Assembly (NCBI GenBank): GCA_020026175.1 | Contig: JAHHQV010000019.1 | Coordinates: forward strand, 1-43,044 | DNA: 43,044 bases | DNA from: Phocaeicola sp. | GTDB lineage: Bacteria > Bacteroidota > Bacteroidia > Bacteroidales > Bacteroidaceae | Direction: 5' to 3' | Shown: piece by piece, positions 24,781 to 34,039 of the stretch | How the letters are laid out: each line of letters opens with the position of its first letter | Position numbering within the stretch: position 1 is the first letter of the stretch | The notes under the pieces: generated by a model | Database searches by the model: none | What the model saw: only the letters and a program-made list of their open reading frames with translations | Told to the model about the DNA's origin: nothing | Program-made: the position numbers and the translations under genes

Positions 24781-24827
24781 AAAGGAACACCGTTCAAGAC
24801 AAGAATCTGAATAGTGTTCCTTTTTTG
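24781..24827 (+). terminator. terminator after the beta-barrel protein gene
   Basis: AAAGGAACAC (24781-24790) pairs with GTGTTCCTTT (24814-24823), and a T run continues to 24826. It starts 3 bp after the stop codon. Confidence 0.85.
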
Positions 24828-24903
24828 TTTCATGTCAATACATTAAAATATAAAAAAACCTTACATTTCCTTTAAATATATATTTTATATGTACAAATGT
24901 AAC

Positions 24904-24960
24904 TTACATTTAAAGAAACAAAAATTGCATTTATAGAAATGGAAGTTACATTTAAAGAAA
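24904..24960 (+). repeat. 21-bp-period direct repeats upstream of radA
   Basis: Three 15-bp units start at 24904, 24925 and 24946, exactly 21 bp apart. Units 1 and 3 are identical (TTACATTTAAAGAAA); unit 2 differs at two positions (TTGCATTTATAGAAA). A partial copy of the first seven bases occurs again at 24996. The units lie between the terminator at 24781 and the radA promoter region, one face of the helix, as expected for an array of protein-binding sites. No regulator is known. Confidence 0.55.
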
Positions 24961-25011
24961 ATATCATGGCATTAATTAAAATATAGAAGTTCAGTTTACA
25001 TTTATTATTAG

Positions 25012-25019
25012 TATTTTTG
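25012..25019 (+). promoter_or_regulatory. -7 box of the radA promoter
   Basis: TATTTTTG fits TAnnTTTG. No good TTTG stands 19 bp upstream, which may mean the promoter needs an activator, possibly one bound to the 21-bp repeats at 24904-24960. Distance to ATG 25054 is 35 bp. Confidence 0.45.
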
Positions 25020-25053
25020 CAAAAGCAAAACAATGATTAGTTTCTGATATATA

Positions 25054-26427
25054 ATGGCAAAAGACAAAACAGTATTTGTATGTACCAACTGCGGACAGGA
25101 GTCACCCAAATGGATCGGCAAATGTCCTTCGTGCGGACAATGGAACACCTTTGCAGAAGAAGTTGTGAGAAAAGAAACTCTGGTGGCAAGACATGTGGCA
25201 CACGGAATAGAGTCTGTACGCTCAAAGCCTCAACATCTCAGGGAAATTGTTTCTACAGACGAGCAAAGAATTGACATGAACGACGATGAACTGAACAGAG
25301 TGCTTGGAGGAGGGCTGGTTCAGGGGTCTCTCACTCTGCTTGGAGGAGAGCCTGGTATAGGAAAATCAACTCTTATACTGCAAACCGTATTAAGACTTGT
25401 TGACAAAAAAGTATTGTATATATCAGGCGAGGAAAGTGCCCGACAACTGAAACTGCGTGCAGACAGAATAAAGCATCATGATAAAAGCGAACTGCTGATA
25501 GCATGCGAAACTTCGCTGGAACAGATCTTTACAAATATAAAGAACACCGCCCCCGACCTTGTCATTATCGACTCCATACAGACTATATCAACAGAGAACC
25601 TTGATTCTTCTCCCGGAAGTATAGTACAGGTAAGAGAATGTTCGGCATCGATACTGAGGTTTGCTAAAGAAACGGGAACTCCTGTCATACTGATAGGACA
25701 TATCAACAAGGAGGGAAGCATTGCCGGACCTAAAGTGCTTGAGCATATCGTTGATACGGTATTGCAGTTTGAAGGCGACCAGCACTATATGTACCGCATA
25801 CTGAGAAGCATAAAGAACAGATTTGGAAGTACTGCCGAACTTGGCATATACGAAATGCGACAGGACGGATTGAGACAAGTGGACAATCCTTCGGAACTTC
25901 TTCTCACTCAAGACCACGAAGGCATGAGCGGAATATCCATTGCATGTGCCATGGAAGGCATACGCCCTTTCCTTATCGAGGTTCAGGCATTAGTCAGCAC
26001 TGCTGCCTACGGAACTCCACAACGTTCGGCTACGGGATTCGACATCCGAAGGATGAACATGCTGCTTGCCGTACTTGAAAAACGTATTGGCTTCAAACTG
26101 GCACAAAAGGATGTGTTTCTGAATATAGCTGGAGGTCTGAAGGTAAACGATCCGGCAATAGACCTTGCAGTGATAAGTGCAATACTATCCAGCAATATGG
26201 ATACCGAAATCGAATCGGGTATATGTATGGCAGGCGAGGTTGGTCTTAGCGGAGAGATTCGTCCAGTAAACAGAATAGAACAGAGAATAAGCGAAGCAGA
26301 AAAACTGGGCTTCAAACGTATCATCATCCCGAAACACAATCTTCAGGGACTTGACAAGAGCAAGATTAAAATAGAAATTGTACCGGTAAGAAAAGTGGAA
26401 GAGGCCTTCAGAGAACTGTTCGGATAA
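25054..26427 (+). CDS. radA: DNA repair protein RadA (Sms)
   Basis: 457 residues, the standard RadA length. Order of domains: a C4 zinc finger (C-T-N-C, residues 10-13, and C-P-S-C, 24-27), a RecA-like ATPase with Walker A G-E-P-G-I-G-K-S-T (98-106) and Walker B L-V-I-I-D-S (169-173), the RadA-specific K-N-R-F-G motif (254-258), and a C-terminal Lon-protease-like domain without proteolytic function. RadA is a DnaB-type helicase that drives branch migration during recombinational repair in the cytosol. It has its own promoter region with 21-bp repeats and is followed 97 bp later by the FAD-dependent protein gene. Confidence 0.95.
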   Translation: MAKDKTVFVCTNCGQESPKWIGKCPSCGQWNTFAEEVVRKETLVARHVAHGIESVRSKPQHLREIVSTDEQRIDMNDDELNRVLGGGLVQGSLTLLGGEPGIGKSTLILQTVLRLVDKKVLYISGEESARQLKLRADRIKHHDKSELLIACETSLEQIFTNIKNTAPDLVIIDSIQTISTENLDSSPGSIVQVRECSASILRFAKETGTPVILIGHINKEGSIAGPKVLEHIVDTVLQFEGDQHYMYRILRSIKNRFGSTAELGIYEMRQDGLRQVDNPSELLLTQDHEGMSGISIACAMEGIRPFLIEVQALVSTAAYGTPQRSATGFDIRRMNMLLAVLEKRIGFKLAQKDVFLNIAGGLKVNDPAIDLAVISAILSSNMDTEIESGICMAGEVGLSGEIRPVNRIEQRISEAEKLGFKRIIIPKHNLQGLDKSKIKIEIVPVRKVEEAFRELFG

Positions 26428-26524
26428 TGATACAGACAAACATAAGTATCATAAGGGTACTTACTCTAAAAAAACAGAATATAAAATAACCCGCAAGGGG
26501 CTATACGACATTATAATTAAAGCA

Positions 26525-28177
26525 ATGGTAAACGAATATCAACTTAGGATTCTGCCAGAACAGGCAGCCAGCGAACAGTCGCTAAAAAGCTATATAAGCC
26601 GTGAGAAAGGACTTGATGCCAGAACAGTCAAGGCTATAAGGGTATTGAAAAAAAGCATCGATGCCCGACAAAGGACTATATACGTAAACGTAAAGGTACA
26701 GGTATTCATCAATGAAGAGCCTTCTGACAAGGAATATACACCCACTGTATACAAGAACGTAAGCGACAAGCAGAAGGTGATTGTTGTAGGAGCTGGTCCG
26801 GGCGGACTATTTGCAGCACTTAAACTTATAGAATTGGGGTTAAGACCTATAGTGATAGAACGTGGAAAGAATGTAAGAGAACGAAAAGAGGACCTTGCAA
26901 AGATAAGCCGTGAGCATAAGGTCGACTCCGAATCAAACTATAGTTTCGGCGAAGGTGGTGCTGGTGCATACTCCGACGGAAAGCTATACACCCGAAGCAA
27001 AAAGCGAGGTAATGTAGACAAGATTCTAAACGTATTCTGCCAACACGGAGCAAGCACGTCAATACTAGTAGATGCTCATCCACACATAGGTACCGACAAG
27101 CTGCCAAGGGTTATAGAAAACATGAGAAATACCATACTTGAATGTGGAGGTGAAGTACACTTCAAGACCAGAATGGACTCAATAATAATTGACAACAACA
27201 AGGTGGTAGGCATAGAGACCAGTGATGGAAGAAGTTTCAGAGGTCCTGTAATTCTTGCCACAGGACATTCGGCCAGAGATGTTTACCGCTGGCTATACTC
27301 CAACGGAGTGCATATGGAAGCCAAAGGCCTTGCCGTGGGAGTACGACTGGAGCATCCTTCTATGCTTATAGACCAGATACAGTATCACAACAAGAACGGA
27401 AGGGGAAAATATCTGCCAGCTGCCGAATATAGTTTTGTACAGCAAGTAGACGGAAGAGGTGTGTACAGCTTCTGTATGTGTCCCGGCGGTTTCGTAGTAC
27501 CGGCTGCAAGCGGACCGCATCAGCTTGTAGTGAATGGTATGAGTCCAAGCAACCGTGGTACAAAGTGGAGCAACTCAGGAATGGTGGTCGAAATAAGACC
27601 CGAAGACCTGCCGAACCCCGACCTTAAGCTAAGTGCATGCGAAACAATAGCCGGCTCGGCAGAAGAAGAGACTGCCGAACTGATAAGAATGACCGAAAAC
27701 GGACTGAAAGAAGGAGAAATGTCTGTACTTTCGATGATGAGGTTTCAGGAACAGCTTGAACAGATTTGCTGGCAGCAGGGAAATATGCGACAGACTGCAC
27801 CTGCACAACGCATGGCAGACTTTACTAAGAGAAAACTTAGCTACGATCTGCCTGCAAGTTCTTATAGTCCAGGACTTATATCTTCTCCGCTACACTTCTG
27901 GATGCCTAAGTTCATAAGCGAAAGACTGAGTAAAGGATTCGAACTTTTCGGAAGAAGTTCAAGAGGATTCCTTACCAACGATGCGGTTATGATAGCTATA
28001 GAGACACGTACATCAGCACCGGTCAGAATAGTAAGAGACAATGATACACTTCAGCATGTAACAGTAGAAGGGCTATTCCCATGCGGAGAAGGTGCAGGAT
28101 ATGCCGGAGGTATAGTTTCTGCAGGAGTGGACGGAGAAAGATGTGCCGAAGCTGTTGCAAATTATCTCAACAAATAA
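26525..28177 (+). CDS. FAD-dependent dehydrogenase (COG2509-like)
   Basis: 550 residues. After an N-terminal domain of about 85 residues with S-R-E-K-G-L-D and K-K-S-I-D-A-R typical of this family, a Rossmann fold begins: V-I-V-V-G-A-G-P-G-G-L-F-A-A-L-K-L (about 87-103), then V-I-E-R-G (about 112-116), Y-S-F-G-E-G-G-A-G-A-Y-S-D-G-K-L (flavin-binding loop, about 141-156), a second nucleotide contact A-T-G-H-S-A-R-D, and the C-terminal F-P-C-G-E-G-A-G-Y-A-G-G-I. The reaction is not established for the family. It ends 12 bp before the LuxR-type regulator, so the two are probably co-transcribed. Confidence 0.85.
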   Translation: MVNEYQLRILPEQAASEQSLKSYISREKGLDARTVKAIRVLKKSIDARQRTIYVNVKVQVFINEEPSDKEYTPTVYKNVSDKQKVIVVGAGPGGLFAALKLIELGLRPIVIERGKNVRERKEDLAKISREHKVDSESNYSFGEGGAGAYSDGKLYTRSKKRGNVDKILNVFCQHGASTSILVDAHPHIGTDKLPRVIENMRNTILECGGEVHFKTRMDSIIIDNNKVVGIETSDGRSFRGPVILATGHSARDVYRWLYSNGVHMEAKGLAVGVRLEHPSMLIDQIQYHNKNGRGKYLPAAEYSFVQQVDGRGVYSFCMCPGGFVVPAASGPHQLVVNGMSPSNRGTKWSNSGMVVEIRPEDLPNPDLKLSACETIAGSAEEETAELIRMTENGLKEGEMSVLSMMRFQEQLEQICWQQGNMRQTAPAQRMADFTKRKLSYDLPASSYSPGLISSPLHFWMPKFISERLSKGFELFGRSSRGFLTNDAVMIAIETRTSAPVRIVRDNDTLQHVTVEGLFPCGEGAGYAGGIVSAGVDGERCAEAVANYLNK

Positions 28178-28189
28178 AGCACACGGCAC

Positions 28190-28765
28190 ATGAACAAGGA
28201 AATAGCGATAATAGAAAAAAATACCCTCACTGCATTGGGGCTTCAAATGTTACTGGAAGAACTTATCCCCAATATTATAATACGCATCTTTTCATCTTTC
28301 GAAAGTCTGATAGATGACACTCCAGATATGTATGCACATTACTTTGTGTCTACATCAATCTATTTCGAACATACTTCCTTCTTTTTGGAAAGGAGGCCCA
28401 AAACTATAGTACTTTCGGCTGGAGAACCACAAATCCAGCCGGGAGTGCCGTATCTCAACACCTATCAGCCACAAGAAAAGCTGATAAAGGCATTTATGAG
28501 TATAAGAAACAAAGGACACGAAAAGTCTATTTTACATCATAAAAATTACAATGCGGAAAAATCTCTTACTACAAGGGAGATAGAAGTACTGGTGCTGGTT
28601 ACAAAGGGACTTATAAACAAGGAAATAGCAGAGAAACTGAACATCAGTCTTACTACGGTAATTTCACACAGGAAAAACATAACCGAAAAACTTGGTATAA
28701 AATCTGTATCCGGACTTGCCATCTATGCAGTTATGAATGGTTTTATTGATGCCGACAGAATATAA
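28190..28765 (+). CDS. LuxR-family regulator with degenerate receiver domain
   Basis: 191 residues. The C-terminus is a clear LuxR/GerE helix-turn-helix: L-T-T-R-E-I-E-V-L-V-L-V-T-K-G-L, then N-K-E-I-A-E-K-L-N-I-S-L-T-T-V and H-R-K-N-I (about residues 124-165). The first 110 residues align in shape to a response-regulator receiver (start E-I-A-I-I-E-K-N), but where the phosphoacceptor Asp is expected (about 50-58, Y-F-V-S-T-S-I-Y) there is none, so phosphorylation control is unlikely. It stands between the FAD protein gene and the TonB-dependent receptor gene and may control the latter; that is inference from position. Confidence 0.85.
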   Translation: MNKEIAIIEKNTLTALGLQMLLEELIPNIIIRIFSSFESLIDDTPDMYAHYFVSTSIYFEHTSFFLERRPKTIVLSAGEPQIQPGVPYLNTYQPQEKLIKAFMSIRNKGHEKSILHHKNYNAEKSLTTREIEVLVLVTKGLINKEIAEKLNISLTTVISHRKNITEKLGIKSVSGLAIYAVMNGFIDADRI

Positions 28766-28784
28766 AAATCATAATTTATTAGGA

Positions 28785-28815
28785 TTGTATGATTATTGGT
28801 TTTGAAGTTACTTTG
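28785..28815 (+). promoter_or_regulatory. promoter of the TonB-dependent receptor gene
   Basis: TTGT (28785-28788), a 19-bp spacer and TTACTTTG (28808-28815) form a near-consensus promoter. It lies downstream of the longest in-frame ATG (28796), which supports ATG 28853 as the true start of the receptor. Confidence 0.55.
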
Positions 28816-28852
28816 CACCGTTAAAAATCAAAGCATATATATTTTAAAAAAG

Positions 28853-31378
28853 ATGAAAAGACGTACATCAGTGATGCCGGTTGTGATAATTTCGGCGTCT
28901 GTAGCCTTAGCTACCAATTCTACAGATACATATACTGATGATAAAGTATATTCTTCTGCCACAACAGATTCTACAAAAGTGATTGATATAGATGAGGTCA
29001 TTGTAATTGCAACTCCAAAGGAGAACAACAGACTGCGACAACAGTCTGTTTCTGCCACCTCTTTGTCACATGCTGAAATGAATGTCTATTCTGTCAATAA
29101 TATAAAATCTCTTAACGGACTGGTTCCCAACCTGTATATCCCCGACTACGGTTCAAAACTTACAACTTCAGTGTATATAAGGGGAATAGGCTCAAGAATC
29201 AGTACTCCGGCAGTAGGTCTGTATGTAGACAATATACCATTTATAGACAAGTCAGCCTTCGACTTCAATTATTCCGACATTGAGCATATAGATGTTATGA
29301 GGGGACCTCAAGGTACACTATACGGACGAAATACAATGGGAGGACTTATACGTGTGTTCACAAAATCACCTTTTTCTTATCAGGGTACAGACATATCGCT
29401 AAGAGGTGCTACTTATAATAATTATAAGGCGTCTTTGAGCCATTATCACCGCATATCAGAAAAAATTGCCTTTTCTGCCAACTTCTTCTACGAGCATAAA
29501 GGAGGATTCTTCAAGAATACAGATAGAGACAATGAAAGAATTGACAAAAGTGATGAATTTGGCGGAAGATTCAGATTTATATATCTGCCAAAAGACAATC
29601 TGAAACTTGACTTTACCGTAAATCATGAGTATTCTGACCAAGGCGGTTACCCATACCAACTGACGGAGGTATCAGAAATTGATTTTTTCCACAACGACTT
29701 GAAAAAAGATTTGGGGAAAATAGCTTATAACAAAGAATGTGGATATAAACGCAATTTGCTGAACGGAGGACTTAATATAGAGCAACAGTCAGACAATTTC
29801 ATATTCAGCAGTGTAACAGGTTTTCAATGGCTTGACGACCGTATGGACCTTGACCAGGACTTTACACGAAAGGATATTTATACAATGACTCATAAACAAA
29901 ACTCTAAAACCATCAGTCAGGAGTTTGTCATAAAATCAAAACAGGGAAAACGTTGGCAATGGACTACCGGAGCAAGCGGATTCTATCAGTGGCTGGACAC
30001 AGAAGCTCCAGTTTCATTCCATAAAGACGGAATACAATGGATAAACGGAATGACTAATTATATGGCAAACAAATATATGCCTGTGATACCAATGGGACCG
30101 ATGGCCATGAAACTTGCGTTCAACGATGTCATAAACGGAGACGTTCTTGATATTCCGGGAAATTTTAAAACACCGATATTCAATACTGCCGTTTTTCATC
30201 AGTCTACATTGAATGACTTGTTTGGTATAGAAGGACTTTCATTCACAGCCGGAATAAGAATGGATTATGAAAAATTGAAAATGAATTATGACTCTGGTTG
30301 TGAATATACACATACTTATTCTTTAAAACCTAAAATTGTAACGCCTGACAAGAAATCGCGCAAGCCAGGCATAAGGTTTCCAGAGTATTTTGTGTATCCT
30401 ACTACATTCCAACAAAATGTAAACTATAACGGCGAACTAAAGCATGACTATATTCAGCTACTGCCAAAATTTGCAATACAATATGATTTCGACAGAAACA
30501 ACAATATATATGCTACCGTTTCTAAAGGTTACAGATCGGGAGGATATAACATACAGATGTTCTCTGACATACTGCAAAATGACATGAAGAGCAACAATAT
30601 GGGAGATGTAGCCAAAACAACTATTGAAGCATTGAAAAAAATGCCTTCGGGAATGGTAAACAAAGAGACTCTAGAAAAGATTGTCGGGATGATGGAGGGA
30701 ATGGCTCAAAAACAGGAAGTTGATGTAAAGAAAACAACCTTGTACAAACCAGAATATTCATGGAACTATGAAATGGGATCGCATATATCTCTTTTCGACA
30801 AAAGACTTACGATGGACTTGGCTACATTCTACATGATTACTCATGACCAACAGACCTCTCGATTTGCAAAGAGTGGACTGGGAAGAATAACCGTAAATGC
30901 GGGCAAGAGCAGAAGCGCAGGTGCCGAAGTGGCTTTGATAGCACAGATTACCGACGAATTAAGTTTCAACGGCAATTATGGATTCACTCATGCCACATTT
31001 ACAGAGTATGTAATTGACGACAAAACAAACTATAACGGAAAATTTGTACCTTTCGTTCCTAAGCATACTTTCAATATCGGTGGACAATATGTGTTCAATA
31101 TCAAAAGATGTAGCTGGCTTGACAATATCACAGTCAATGCAAACTATAAGGGTGCAGGCCGTATATATTGGACTGAAAAGAACAATGTAAGTCAGGATGT
31201 ATATGGAACACTGAATGGTAGGGTAAGTTTCAATAAAGCAAAAGGACAGGTTTCATTCTGGATAAACAATGCACTGAACAAAGAATATCAGTCTTTCTAC
31301 TTCGAATCGATGAACAGAGGATTTTCACAGATGGGAAGGCCTTTACAGGTGGGAGTAGATGTTAGATTCAGGTTTTAG
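28853..31378 (+). CDS. TonB-dependent outer-membrane receptor
   Basis: 841 residues. A signal-like start (M-K-R-R-T-S) leads to a TonB-box-like I-D-E-V-I-V-I-A-T-P. The plug domain follows, with S-V-Y-I-R-G-I-G-S-R, A-V-G-L-Y-V-D-N-I-P and D-V-M-R-G-P-Q-G-T-L-Y-G-R-N-T-M-G-G, then a 22-strand-type barrel ending V-G-V-D-V-R-F-R-F. The type is a classical siderophore- or porphyrin-class receptor without an N-terminal carboxypeptidase-like domain, so not SusC. Two loops are rich in Met: about residues 397-420 (M-T-N-Y-M-A-N-K-Y-M-P) and about 575-630 (V-G-M-M-E-G-M). The substrate is unknown. The LuxR-type gene precedes it and an Fsr-like exporter gene converges 2 bp away. Confidence 0.9.
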   Translation: MKRRTSVMPVVIISASVALATNSTDTYTDDKVYSSATTDSTKVIDIDEVIVIATPKENNRLRQQSVSATSLSHAEMNVYSVNNIKSLNGLVPNLYIPDYGSKLTTSVYIRGIGSRISTPAVGLYVDNIPFIDKSAFDFNYSDIEHIDVMRGPQGTLYGRNTMGGLIRVFTKSPFSYQGTDISLRGATYNNYKASLSHYHRISEKIAFSANFFYEHKGGFFKNTDRDNERIDKSDEFGGRFRFIYLPKDNLKLDFTVNHEYSDQGGYPYQLTEVSEIDFFHNDLKKDLGKIAYNKECGYKRNLLNGGLNIEQQSDNFIFSSVTGFQWLDDRMDLDQDFTRKDIYTMTHKQNSKTISQEFVIKSKQGKRWQWTTGASGFYQWLDTEAPVSFHKDGIQWINGMTNYMANKYMPVIPMGPMAMKLAFNDVINGDVLDIPGNFKTPIFNTAVFHQSTLNDLFGIEGLSFTAGIRMDYEKLKMNYDSGCEYTHTYSLKPKIVTPDKKSRKPGIRFPEYFVYPTTFQQNVNYNGELKHDYIQLLPKFAIQYDFDRNNNIYATVSKGYRSGGYNIQMFSDILQNDMKSNNMGDVAKTTIEALKKMPSGMVNKETLEKIVGMMEGMAQKQEVDVKKTTLYKPEYSWNYEMGSHISLFDKRLTMDLATFYMITHDQQTSRFAKSGLGRITVNAGKSRSAGAEVALIAQITDELSFNGNYGFTHATFTEYVIDDKTNYNGKFVPFVPKHTFNIGGQYVFNIKRCSWLDNITVNANYKGAGRIYWTEKNNVSQDVYGTLNGRVSFNKAKGQVSFWINNALNKEYQSFYFESMNRGFSQMGRPLQVGVDVRFRF

Positions 31379-31380
31379 TA

Positions 31381-32583
31381 TCAGAGCCGCTTATTTATAT
31401 CTGGCAAAAAATAGGCAACCACGCCAAGCAAAGGAGTGAACGACACTACATTGTAAACATTCTCTATACCACAAGAATCGGTAAAGTTGCCTATTACAGC
31501 AGAAGATATTCCAGCAACACCAAAAGAGAAACCGAAAAAGATACCGGATATTAGACCTAATTTATAAGGTAAAAGCTCTTGGGCATATACCAATATAGCG
31601 GGAAATGCAGACGACAATATAAACCCTATAACAAAACTGAGAATCACGGTAGAGACCAGACTTACATGAGGCATGAGCAATGTAAATGGTGAGACTCCTA
31701 GAATGGAACCACATATCACATACTTTCTGCCTAACTTGTCGCCTATAGGTCCTCCAACAATTGTACCTGCTGCCGTTGCCAATAAAAATACGAACAAATA
31801 GAATTGCGATTCTTGGACTGAAATACCAAACTTAGATATAAGATAGAATGTATAGAAACTCTCCATACTGGAAATATATACTTTATTTGAAAATATTAAT
31901 ACTATTATCAATACAATGACCAATATTGTCTTCTTGAAGGAAAACGGTCTCTTATGAAGAATATACTGATTTGAGTTTGTACATATCTCACTTTCACGGA
32001 TTTTCGATGCATACCATCTGCAAATGGGAATCATTATAATCATACCCAACAATGCTCCTATAGAAACTATAGAAACATTACTTCTTCCATAAGGGGAGAT
32101 TAAAAATGCAGCTATAAGTGGACCGAAAGAACTACCTAGGTTACCTCCTACTTGAAACAATGATTGTGCAAATCCACGCTTTCCTCCTGAAGCTAGGGAT
32201 GTAAGCCTTGATGCCTCGGGGTGAAATATGGACGAACCTATGCCTATCATACCGACAGAAAGAAGAACCATCCAATAATGCTGTACACATGAAAGAATCA
32301 AAAGTCCGGAAAAAGTAAATGTCATACCAAATGGCAATGACCATGACTTATGATAACGGTCCATAATAAAGCCAACAACAGGCTGAAAAACTGATGCCGA
32401 TATGCGATATACCATTGTTATCAGTCCTACTTGGACAAAATCAAGCATCAACTCTTCTTTCACTATAGGATATACAGCCATAATGACCGATTGGAGAGTA
32501 TCGTTTATACAATGAACAAGGCTTAAAGCGAACAATATACCCAATGCTGCTTTTTGATTGTCAGAATCTTTATTTGTTTCCAT
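31381..32583 (-). CDS. MFS transporter, fosmidomycin-resistance (Fsr) type
   Basis: 400 residues with about 12 membrane helices. The block G-I-G-S-S-I-F-H-P-E-A-S-R-L (about 115-128) and S-L-F-Q-V-G-G-N-L-G-S-S-F-G-P-L (about 141-156) is the signature of the Fsr subgroup of drug and metabolite exporters. The usual MFS loop motif appears as G-P-I-G-D-K-L-G-R-K (about 268-277). Transport is proton-driven at the inner membrane; the substrate cannot be predicted. The stop lies 2 bp from the stop of the convergent TonB-dependent receptor gene with no visible terminator between, so the two transcripts must overlap at their 3' ends. Confidence 0.87.
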   Translation of the reverse strand: METNKDSDNQKAALGILFALSLVHCINDTLQSVIMAVYPIVKEELMLDFVQVGLITMVYRISASVFQPVVGFIMDRYHKSWSLPFGMTFTFSGLLILSCVQHYWMVLLSVGMIGIGSSIFHPEASRLTSLASGGKRGFAQSLFQVGGNLGSSFGPLIAAFLISPYGRSNVSIVSIGALLGMIIMIPICRWYASKIRESEICTNSNQYILHKRPFSFKKTILVIVLIIVLIFSNKVYISSMESFYTFYLISKFGISVQESQFYLFVFLLATAAGTIVGGPIGDKLGRKYVICGSILGVSPFTLLMPHVSLVSTVILSFVIGFILSSAFPAILVYAQELLPYKLGLISGIFFGFSFGVAGISSAVIGNFTDSCGIENVYNVVSFTPLLGVVAYFLPDINKRL

Positions 32584-32672
32584 AGTTCTATCTAGTAATA
32601 AAAACCGTAAATAAGTTAAGGATAAAAAAGGTATAACACTTTGACGTAAAACAGAACATCTTATGTTATATA

Positions 32673-32704
32673 AAAAAGACTGCCCTTAATGAGACAGTCT
32701 TTAT
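32673..32704 (-). terminator. terminator after the aminotransferase gene
   Basis: AAAGACTG (32675-32682) pairs with CAGTCTTT (32695-32702) around a 12-nt loop. On the minus strand the stem is followed by T-rich sequence. It sits 28 bp past the aminotransferase stop. Confidence 0.75.
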
Positions 32705-32729
32705 ATATCAAACGATACAACTATTATTA

Positions 32730-33923
32730 TCAAACAAGCTGAGCCAAAGTTTCTTTCATACGACGCATGGCTTCCACAATGTTTTCGTCGGATGTAGCAT
32801 AGCTCATACGGATACATTCAGGAGAACCGAATGAAGTACCCCCAACACAAGCTACATGTCCTACTTCCAAAAGATACATAGCCAATTCATCAGAATTGCT
32901 GATTACTTTATCACCATATTTCTTTCCATAGAATGAATCGCATTTTGGGAAAAGATAGAAAGCACCTTGAGGGTTGTTCACTTCAAATCCTGGTATTTCC
33001 TTTGCCAACTTTACAATCAAGTTACGACGACGTTCGAAAGCCTTACGCATTTCTTCAACTGGTGCCTGTGTACCTGTGTAAGCCGCCTCGGCCGCTTTCT
33101 GAGATACAGAGCATGGACCAGAAGTATACTGTCCCTGCAATTTGTTTACTCCCTTTACAATCCATTCAGGACCAGCAATGAAACCTATACGCCATCCTGT
33201 CATAGCATATGCTTTTGACACACCGTTAACAATGACAACACGGTCCTTTATTTCGGAAAACTGAGCAATGCTTTCATGCTTTCCTACATAATTGATGTGC
33301 TCGTATATTTCATCTGCAACAACAACTACTTTTTCGTGTTTAGCCAGAACTTCGGCCAATCCATTGAGTTCTTCTTTAGAATAAACAGAACCGGTAGGAT
33401 TTGATGGAGAACAAAGAATTAAAGCACGTGTATTAGGAGTGATGGCTGCTTCAAGCTGTGCTGGTGTTATTTTAAAATCTTGCTCTATACCTGCTCTTAC
33501 AATTACAGGTGTACCTTCGGCCAGTTTTACCATTTCGGGATAACTAACCCAATATGGAGCTGGAACAATCACTTCATCACCTTTGTTTACCAAAGCCATA
33601 ATAGTATTACATACAGACTGTTTTGCTCCGTTAGCACAACTGATTTGGGCAGCTGTATATTCCAGACCGTTTTCTTTTTTAAGCTTTTCAACTATAGCAT
33701 TACGTAAAGCAGGATAACCTGGAACAGGAGAATAACGAGAGAAATTATCATCTATAGCCTGTTTTGCAGCCTCTTTGATATGTTCAGGTGTATTAAAATC
33801 AGGTTCACCTACACTTAGATTGATTACATCCACTCCTTGAGCTTTTAACTCACTACTTTTCTGAGACATAGCCAATGTAGCCGATGGCGACAGGCTATTC
33901 AAACGATCTGAAAGTTGATTCAT
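32730..33923 (-). CDS. aspC: pyridoxal-phosphate aminotransferase (aspartate type)
   Basis: 397 residues of class I fold-type aminotransferases, the AspB/AspC Ib subgroup. Seen: I-N-L-S-V-G-E-P-D-F-N-T-P (about 35-47), G-A-K-Q-S-V (PLP phosphate contact, about 102-107), C-S-P-S-N-P-T-G (about 173-180), A-D-E-I-Y-E (about 205-210), and the Schiff-base lysine in N-G-V-S-K-A-Y-A-M-T-G-W-R (about 237). A terminal R-M-S-Y-A contains the carboxylate-binding Arg. It transfers the amino group between aspartate and 2-oxoglutarate in the cytosol; related specificities are possible. It starts 116 bp downstream of the BI-1 gene and ends in a terminator. Confidence 0.88.
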   Translation of the reverse strand: MNQLSDRLNSLSPSATLAMSQKSSELKAQGVDVINLSVGEPDFNTPEHIKEAAKQAIDDNFSRYSPVPGYPALRNAIVEKLKKENGLEYTAAQISCANGAKQSVCNTIMALVNKGDEVIVPAPYWVSYPEMVKLAEGTPVIVRAGIEQDFKITPAQLEAAITPNTRALILCSPSNPTGSVYSKEELNGLAEVLAKHEKVVVVADEIYEHINYVGKHESIAQFSEIKDRVVIVNGVSKAYAMTGWRIGFIAGPEWIVKGVNKLQGQYTSGPCSVSQKAAEAAYTGTQAPVEEMRKAFERRRNLIVKLAKEIPGFEVNNPQGAFYLFPKCDSFYGKKYGDKVISNSDELAMYLLEVGHVACVGGTSFGSPECIRMSYATSDENIVEAMRRMKETLAQLV

Positions 33924-34039
33924 TGTTTATGTTCTTGTTTAAAATCTAATTTATATTGCAAATAAAGCTAATTTCTTTAACACATGCAAAGAAACTAGCT
34001 TTAAAAATATTAAACTGTATATCTATTCTTAATAAAAGA

